Source of the DNA: Bradyrhizobium sp. LTSP885
GTDB taxonomy: Bacteria > Pseudomonadota > Alphaproteobacteria > Rhizobiales > Xanthobacteraceae
NCBI RefSeq assembly: GCF_000938305.1
Contig: NZ_JYMT01000043.1
Location: forward strand, 1-64,000
Reading direction: 5' to 3'
Length of the DNA: 64,000 bases
Of this stretch, positions 59,512 to 64,000 are shown one piece after another. The translations under genes were made by a program, and so were the position numbers. The notes beneath the pieces are model-generated. The model was not told the origin of the DNA, ran no database searches, and saw nothing but the letters and a program-made list of their open reading frames with translations. Numbering within the stretch: position 1 is the first letter of the stretch; each line of letters starts with the position of its first letter.

Positions 59512-60079
59512 GCGTATCTGCCTTTGCTGAAAGCCAAGATTCTGCCGAACAAGATTCTGCCGAAGACGAGCAAGCGCGGATTGCGGCGGTGAACCCGCCG
59601 CGGCAGTGACTTCGGCCAGCGCCTGCTGCCCAGCTTCTGTCAATTCGGCGAGCGTTGTCCTGCCGCTCCCGGCACATTTGACGATGTATCGGGCAACGCG
59701 CCTGCAGATGGCGTGTTCCTCGCCGTGAGGGGTTTGGCCGCAGACGTGGTCATCCCGCCTCCGATAGAAGGCCGATGTTGAGGCAGGTTCCCCGATGCCG
59801 TCGTTAGCCTATGGCATCCCGCTTCGATGAAATCGCGCAGGCAAATCGCGCAGGAACGATTCGTTGCGCCGCGCGTAACACCGATGCGTTCGCCGTTCGC
59901 CCCCCCGACAGCGGCGGACCACTCTGGTGACGGGCTCCGGCGGATTTTGTCGCCGGGGCCCGCTTGGCTTTTTGGGGCAGACAAATTCGTTCTCCGCCGA
60001 AGCGGCTGAGACCAAGCCGCAGGAACGATGCTCCTGCCCGGCTGTTGCAAGCATGCGACACGTTCAAGGGAGAATTCGC
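59512..60079. other. intergenic region without a supported gene
   Basis: About 570 bases with overlapping open frames on both strands, none with a recognisable product. It holds the tandem duplication at 59535-59564 and otherwise no clear palindrome. The stretch 59880-60010 is GC-rich with CCCCCCGACAG; no RNA gene was recognised. Confidence 0.6.
59535..59564. repeat. perfect 15-bp tandem duplication
   Basis: CAAGATTCTGCCGAA is present twice without spacer, 24 bases upstream of the small membrane protein start. If the longer frame were translated it would encode the repeated RQNL motif. Confidence 0.9.
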
Positions 60080-60442
60080 ATGGCAATGGACGACAAGGAA
60101 ATGGGGAATCTGATCGGCAGCGACAAAGTCGAGGGCACCGCAGTCTATGGCGGCGATGAGCGCAAGATCGGTTCGATCGAGCGGGTCATGATCGACAAGA
60201 CGAGCGGGCGCGTGTCCTACGCCGTGCTCAGCTTTGGCGGAATCCTCGGTCTCGGCAACGACCATTACCCGCTGCCTTGGCAGTCGCTGAAATATGACAC
60301 GCAGCTGGGCGGCTATGTTACCGGCGTGACCGAGGACCAGATTCGCGGCGCGCCGAAATACGGCACCGACGGCGATTGGAGTTGGTCTGATATCGCCAGG
60401 ACGCGCACGGTGAACGATTATTACGGCGTGCCGCTGGTCTGA
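60080..60442 (+). CDS. PRC-barrel domain protein
   Basis: A 120-residue protein from ATG 60080 after AAGGGAGA. KVEGTAVYGGDERKIGSIERVMIDKTSGRVSYAVLSFGGILGLGNDHYPLPWQSLKYDTQLGGYV is the PRC-barrel, related to the H subunit of photosynthetic reaction centres and to RimM. Soluble stand-alone members of this length are common in rhizobia and often stress-induced. An upstream open frame from 59927 is not part of it. Confidence 0.88.
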   Translation: MAMDDKEMGNLIGSDKVEGTAVYGGDERKIGSIERVMIDKTSGRVSYAVLSFGGILGLGNDHYPLPWQSLKYDTQLGGYVTGVTEDQIRGAPKYGTDGDWSWSDIARTRTVNDYYGVPLV

Positions 60443-60775
60443 TTGGCATTGGGCTGAATGATATAGGCGTAAAGCGCATCGCCGATCACAAAGTGTGGTG
60501 CCCCACGAAGGGCGGTCGCTCGACGCTGTAGGGACAACGGAAGCCGTGGCGGGATGATGTGGCGGCTCGAAGAGCATCAGGAACAGGCAGACGATGGCTT
60601 CTAAGCGACCAGATATATTCTGGCAGGCTACGTAATGCTGCGCTCGTCGTCCCGCACGGATGAAAGAAGGAGCACTACTGCGGCGAAGATACCTTATCGT
60701 ATCGCACCTTTAGCGGCACTGGCTAATCGCGACGCTGTGGATACGGTATCGGTAGCGTTCTGCCGGTAGCGAGGC
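60443..60775. other. intergenic region without a supported gene
   Basis: About 330 bases. No frame with a recognisable product, no strong palindrome and no tRNA. It marks the change from GC-rich sequence to the more AT-rich islet that starts around 60600. Confidence 0.55.
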
Positions 60776-62218
60776 TTAGCGTTGCGGAACAAGCTGTTGA
60801 AGTGTCCTAGCGAGGAGTTCTCCTCCATAGGAGGAGCCGCCGTGCTCAAGCTGCCAAGCCGCGATGGATTGGCTCACATTGTGTTTTTGACAGAGCGTTC
60901 TGAGGACCTTGTTCAGCGCCTCTGGATCAAGCGGACGACCTTGAGCCGTCCAAACAGCGTCGGCTTCTTGCTCGGGCAACAAGAATTCGGCTGCAAAGGC
61001 ATTTGCGCGCTGCTCGATCCGTAAGGACATGCGGCTGCCCAAAATATCCACCGCCGAGAGGGAATGCTCCGCATCGAGCAAGAGATGGCAGAGCTCGTGA
61101 GCCGCCGTTACTCGTGCAACGCCGTTTCTCCAAAAATTGAGAGGCATTCCCACGCGTCTGCTTGTCTTGTTGAGAAGAACACCAGGACCAAACTTCTCAC
61201 CCCATACTGCAATCGCTTCAAGATCGGGTATCCGGAAGTCGATCGCTCGGACATCTACATTGTAGCGCTCAAGAACCGCAAATGGATCAACGCGCCGATG
61301 ATCTGAGAGGTTGAGATGACGCCGGAGCCATTTCGCGACTTCGCTTCCCTGGACGTGAGGGCGCTTACTGTCGAGTTGGTTGGATACAAGAAAGGCAAGC
61401 GCAGCCAATTGGGCTTCGGCAAGTCTTGGGGCGTTTCGCTTCGTGCTGCTACGGATCGTTTCAACAACGGACTTTATCTGATGGATCGGAAGCGGCCCCG
61501 CCATTCGCGCAGCCATCCTCTGCTCATTGTTGTCGTTTGATGCTTCGTAAAACGAGGCGGGAGCCTCTAATATACTCTCTTCAATTAGAGCGGCCGCCGT
61601 CCTTTTATCGGTACCAATTGTAAAGGCTAGAAGCGTCGTCTTGTCGCTCTCGCCCCTGAGCTTCCACGCATCGACTAGCTTAGACCATTTTTCCTTGTTG
61701 GTTTGAAGCAACCGATCGGAAATGAAGTCACCAACATTCGACAAGGCCTTCACGGCGGCTTCGATGGGGACACGGAACTGCCGCTCGCGCGTGTCAATGA
61801 GCATGTCGCTTTGATCGCGCAAGAACCACAATGGTAACAGGCCTGTTACCCCGCCAAAAGCGTGTGTGAGGTTGTGAACGTCGATAAATGCCGCAAGGGC
61901 CTGCTGCTCACTTTCCACGCTCGAGCTTGGCATCGACGACCAGCGCCTTTCGGCGTCAGCCATAACGAATGAAGGTCTCTGAGGCTGAATAGCGATCGGA
62001 TAGGTCTGTCTTAGGACGAGCGGTTTCCAGCACTCCGTGAGGTGTGCGAGAAGCTCGTCCGCGAACCAATGAAACTCGTTAGTGTCTTCACCGGAGACGG
62101 GCCACACAAAGCCGCCGTCGACAACCAATCCGATAGCGGCAAGAGTCGTAAAAGACTCTCCTTCCACGGAATCGATCCATCGGACTCTAAACTCAATAAT
62201 AGGGACGGCGTCGCTCAT
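60776..62218 (-). CDS. ImmA/IrrE-type metallopeptidase with a large N-terminal region
   Basis: A 480-residue protein from ATG 62218, two bases after the stop of the upstream gene. The C-terminal third has the zinc-peptidase site VTAAHELCHLLLD and the following glutamate motif EQRANAFAAEFLLPE typical of ImmA/IrrE. The preceding 300 residues are unrecognised and end with an HTH-free helical region including AKWLRRHLNLSDHRRVDPFAVLERYNVDVR. The sequence is visibly AT-richer than neighbouring genes, which suggests recent arrival. ImmA/IrrE proteins usually cleave a repressor or toxin partner. Confidence 0.85.
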   Translation of the reverse strand: MSDAVPIIEFRVRWIDSVEGESFTTLAAIGLVVDGGFVWPVSGEDTNEFHWFADELLAHLTECWKPLVLRQTYPIAIQPQRPSFVMADAERRWSSMPSSSVESEQQALAAFIDVHNLTHAFGGVTGLLPLWFLRDQSDMLIDTRERQFRVPIEAAVKALSNVGDFISDRLLQTNKEKWSKLVDAWKLRGESDKTTLLAFTIGTDKRTAAALIEESILEAPASFYEASNDNNEQRMAARMAGPLPIHQIKSVVETIRSSTKRNAPRLAEAQLAALAFLVSNQLDSKRPHVQGSEVAKWLRRHLNLSDHRRVDPFAVLERYNVDVRAIDFRIPDLEAIAVWGEKFGPGVLLNKTSRRVGMPLNFWRNGVARVTAAHELCHLLLDAEHSLSAVDILGSRMSLRIEQRANAFAAEFLLPEQEADAVWTAQGRPLDPEALNKVLRTLCQKHNVSQSIAAWQLEHGGSSYGGELLARTLQQLVPQR

Positions 62219-62220
62219 CT

Positions 62221-62637
62221 TTAGCCTTGTACTGTGATGTAGTCCTTGACCCAACGATTAAACTCTTGCAGGCACGTCTTTTCGTTGGCTTTGACGCGAA
62301 GCTCATCAACTATCGCCTTGCTGAGCGTCCCTCGGTAAGGGAAGCCATGATAGGTCTGACCTGCATCACTGGTCCTAGCCTCATATATAGCGCCTTCGTG
62401 GACAGCATAAAGGTACTTTGCATACTCTGCCTCTCGATCTCCGTTTGGCGCTGCAACTGCCTCATTCAAGAGGGTTTCGCGCACCTGTTGAGACATGTTC
62501 GCAGGGCAGAGGCCCTCGATTCTCTTCGGATCGTTTGTATAAGTGCGGAACTCAGGTTTAGAGCCCCTTCCTTGATGCTTAAGGCGCTTCTCTCCTTTGT
62601 CATATTTCCGGGTCGGCAGTGCCACAATAGGCTCCAT
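62221..62637 (-). CDS. hypothetical protein, partner of the ImmA/IrrE protein
   Basis: A 138-residue soluble protein starting MEPIVALPTRKYDKGEKRLKHQGRG. It is rich in lysine, arginine and glutamate with a closing region EGAIYEARTSDAGQTYHGFPYRGTLSKAIVDELR. No helix-turn-helix or nuclease motif was recognised. It is upstream of and within two bases of the metallopeptidase gene, so the two form one operon. The AT-rich bias is shared. Confidence 0.65.
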   Translation of the reverse strand: MEPIVALPTRKYDKGEKRLKHQGRGSKPEFRTYTNDPKRIEGLCPANMSQQVRETLLNEAVAAPNGDREAEYAKYLYAVHEGAIYEARTSDAGQTYHGFPYRGTLSKAIVDELRVKANEKTCLQEFNRWVKDYITVQG

Positions 62638-62773
62638 TCACTTGGCAATTCTGGGTAGAATTTGGCTAAAAATGCAATACCCATGAAGACTAGGGCCGCG
62701 TCGTAAGAAATGTGTATGTCGGCGAAGTATCACGTGCGGATGAGATCACGGAGTTGGCGGCGAGCGATGAGCG

Positions 62774-63247
62774 TCAGCAGCAGGCGCTTGGTGGCAGTAC
62801 CGCTGCCTGCGGAGCACAGCACGCTGCTTCCTGCTTCTCCTGTGCGACCCGGGCGCGGTTCTCACCGGTGCCGTCGCCGTAGTCGGTGCTTTCGCCTGTG
62901 GTGTGGAAGGTCTCCCACGCGATCCCGGCCGGATCGTCGATCCAGGACTTTTCGGACTTGGCATAGCAACAGGTGGTCTGTCCCTGCTCGATGACCTCGC
63001 CGCCGGCCTGCCGCAGCCGTTCGTGGACCTCGTGCAATTCCTCGCCGGTCTCGACCTGGATGCCGAGGTGATCGAGCCCCGGTTGCCGTCCGCGTGTCGA
63101 GATGGCGAAATTCACCCGCGGGTCGTCGAGCATCCATTTCGCGTAATCGGGCTTCACGACCGACGGCTTGGCGGCGAACAGCGCCGAGTAGAAGCCGATC
63201 GAACGGGACAAGTCCGAAACGGAGACGTGAACATGCATGCGCTTCAT
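62774..63247 (-). CDS. arsI: ArsI/CadI-type glyoxalase-fold enzyme
   Basis: A 157-residue protein from ATG 63247, starting MKRMHVHVSVSDLSRSIGFYSALFAAKPSVVK. The vicinal cysteine pair in GQTTCCYAKSEKSWIDDPAGIAWETFHTTG is that of ArsI, which cleaves the carbon-arsenic bond of trivalent organoarsenicals, and of its relative CadI. The C-terminus has another CC pair and CC end. An upstream frame to 63475 is not supported. The MFS gene upstream may belong to the same unit, so an arsenic-related locus is likely. Confidence 0.85.
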   Translation of the reverse strand: MKRMHVHVSVSDLSRSIGFYSALFAAKPSVVKPDYAKWMLDDPRVNFAISTRGRQPGLDHLGIQVETGEELHEVHERLRQAGGEVIEQGQTTCCYAKSEKSWIDDPAGIAWETFHTTGESTDYGDGTGENRARVAQEKQEAACCAPQAAVLPPSACC

Positions 63248-63330
63248 GATGTGTCCTTTCGGGCGATCAGCTTGGCGTACTTTCGCGCAAGTTTGTACGC
63301 GGCAACGGGCCTTCAGGCAACGCGGCACTA

Positions 63331-63433
63331 GAGCGGGATGACTCTTCTTCGAATCGTCATCCCGCTCTATCTCTTTGTTTTGAGCATGATCTTTTCGGAA
63401 AACCGCTACACACTTTTCCGGATCATGCTCTAG
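63331..63433. repeat. palindromic intergenic element, type H
   Basis: Two adjacent inverted repeats: GAGCGGGATGACTCTTC with GAATCGTCATCCCGCTC, and GAGCATGATC with GATCATGCTC around an ACGGAAA-like centre (CTTTTCGGAAAACC / CTTTTCCG). It separates the MFS and ArsI-like genes on the minus strand. Confidence 0.85.
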
Positions 63434-63464
63434 CCGCACCACACATTCAGTGCCGCCCGCTGCA

Positions 63465-64000
63465 TCACTCCGCAAGTACGGATTCAGATACGTGCTGCGT
63501 ACGTGCTCGCGGCAACATGGCCAACGCGATCAGTGCAGCCAGACTGAGGCCCGCCGACACAACGACCACCATCCGGCCCATCGGCTCGATCAGCAGCCCG
63601 AAGGCCAATGGCGCAGCTGCCTGACAGATCCGGGACGGCGCCCCGATCAAGCCCAGCCTGTAGGCGTAGTTCTCGGGCCCAAAGAGTGCGAGCGGCAACG
63701 TGCCGCGCGCGATCGTCAGAATGCCGTTACCCGCGCCATGCAGCAGCGCAAACGCTGCAGCGGCGCCGCCGCCGACGACACCGATCACGCATGCACCGAG
63801 CGGGTGCGTCAGGCAGGCAAGCCGCGTCGAGAGCAGTGGATGGAAGCGGCTCAGCAAGCTCGCCTCGAGCACGCGGGCGGCGACCTGGGCGGGACCGATC
63901 ATCATGCCGGCGAACACCGCCTGAGCAGGCGTCGCCCCAAATGTCTCGACGATGCGCGGGAGATGCGCCGCCATCGCCGACGTCACCGTCCAGGCGGCGG
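63465..64000 (-). CDS. MFS transporter, C-terminal part (cut by the window edge)
   Basis: The frame stays open to 64000, so the gene begins beyond the window; only its last 178 residues are visible. They contain about five or six membrane helices, for example HPLGACVIGVVGGGAAAAFALLHGAGNGILTIARGTLPLALFG and VVVVSAGLSLAALIALAM. It is upstream of the ArsI-like gene on the same strand and may export an arsenic compound or a related substrate, which cannot be decided from the fragment. Confidence 0.75.
   Translation of the reverse strand, partial: AAWTVTSAMAAHLPRIVETFGATPAQAVFAGMMIGPAQVAARVLEASLLSRFHPLLSTRLACLTHPLGACVIGVVGGGAAAAFALLHGAGNGILTIARGTLPLALFGPENYAYRLGLIGAPSRICQAAAPLAFGLLIEPMGRMVVVVSAGLSLAALIALAMLPRARTQHVSESVLAE

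Noticed and set aside
59640..60086. Open frames on both strands between the small membrane protein and the PRC-barrel gene
   Set aside because: No ribosome-binding site, family match or consistent composition; treated as non-coding.
1..64000. tRNA, rRNA, integrase or attachment site
   Set aside because: No cloverleaf or rRNA sequence was recognised by eye and no integrase is encoded; a covariance-model scan could still find a small RNA.

Overview
The window is a GC-rich stretch of alphaproteobacterial chromosome, most like Bradyrhizobium. The evidence is codon use, the many rhizobial palindromic intergenic repeats, an mbfA iron exporter behind a perfect Irr-type ICE box, and a density of CoA-ester catabolism genes and LysR regulators typical of that genus. 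This assignment comes from reading the sequence; no database search was run. No rRNA, tRNA, CRISPR array or prophage was found.

Layout. 1-1.3 kb: frameshifted IS4-type transposase. 1.3-10.5 kb: two divergent family-5 solute-binding proteins, then an operon of two permeases, an ATPase, a small AtzG/GatC-like protein, an amidase and a second ATPase; both directions carry a sigma-54-like -24/-12 promoter. 10.6-16.5 kb: stress membrane protein, LysR regulator, thioesterase, type I secretion ABC/HlyD pair, CinA-like amidase. 16.7-19.3 kb: two amidohydrolases and a Rieske protein in overlapping frames. 19.4-25.5 kb: tricarballylate-type (tcu) operon on the minus strand with an exported alpha/beta hydrolase inside it. 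25.6-35.2 kb: DUF1127 protein, acetyltransferase, SDR/LysR pair, enoyl-CoA hydratase, atypical SDR, AidB-like acyl-CoA dehydrogenase, zinc alcohol dehydrogenase, NTF2-like protein, amidase. 35.2-37.7 kb: mbfA, an outer-membrane-like protein and a cytochrome b561 in one minus-strand run. 37.8-40.9 kb: hypothetical genes, one polyhistidine protein, an epoxide hydrolase. 40.9-53.2 kb: beta-oxidation cluster with two CoA ligases (one feruloyl-CoA synthase-like), thiolase, TetR regulator, dehydrogenase, hydratase, three acyl-CoA dehydrogenases and a nitroreductase. 53.2-59.5 kb: WYL regulator facing a glutathione transferase across a perfect palindrome, DUF6157 protein, enoyl-CoA hydratase, cyclic-nucleotide-gated potassium-type channel, and a cNMP-binding membrane protein overlapping an orphan DUF6537 protein. 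59.5-64 kb: PRC-barrel protein, a more AT-rich two-gene islet with an ImmA/IrrE-type metalloprotease, an ArsI/CadI-type enzyme and an MFS gene cut by the window edge.

Functional reading. Most of the window serves uptake and breakdown of organic acids, amides, peptides and aromatic or fatty acyl-CoA substrates, each block with its own regulator. The least explained parts are the ICE-controlled mbfA/outer-membrane/b561 run, the ImmA/IrrE islet, the orphan DUF6537-cNMP pair with 14-bp iterons, and the sigma-54 divergent transporter promoter.
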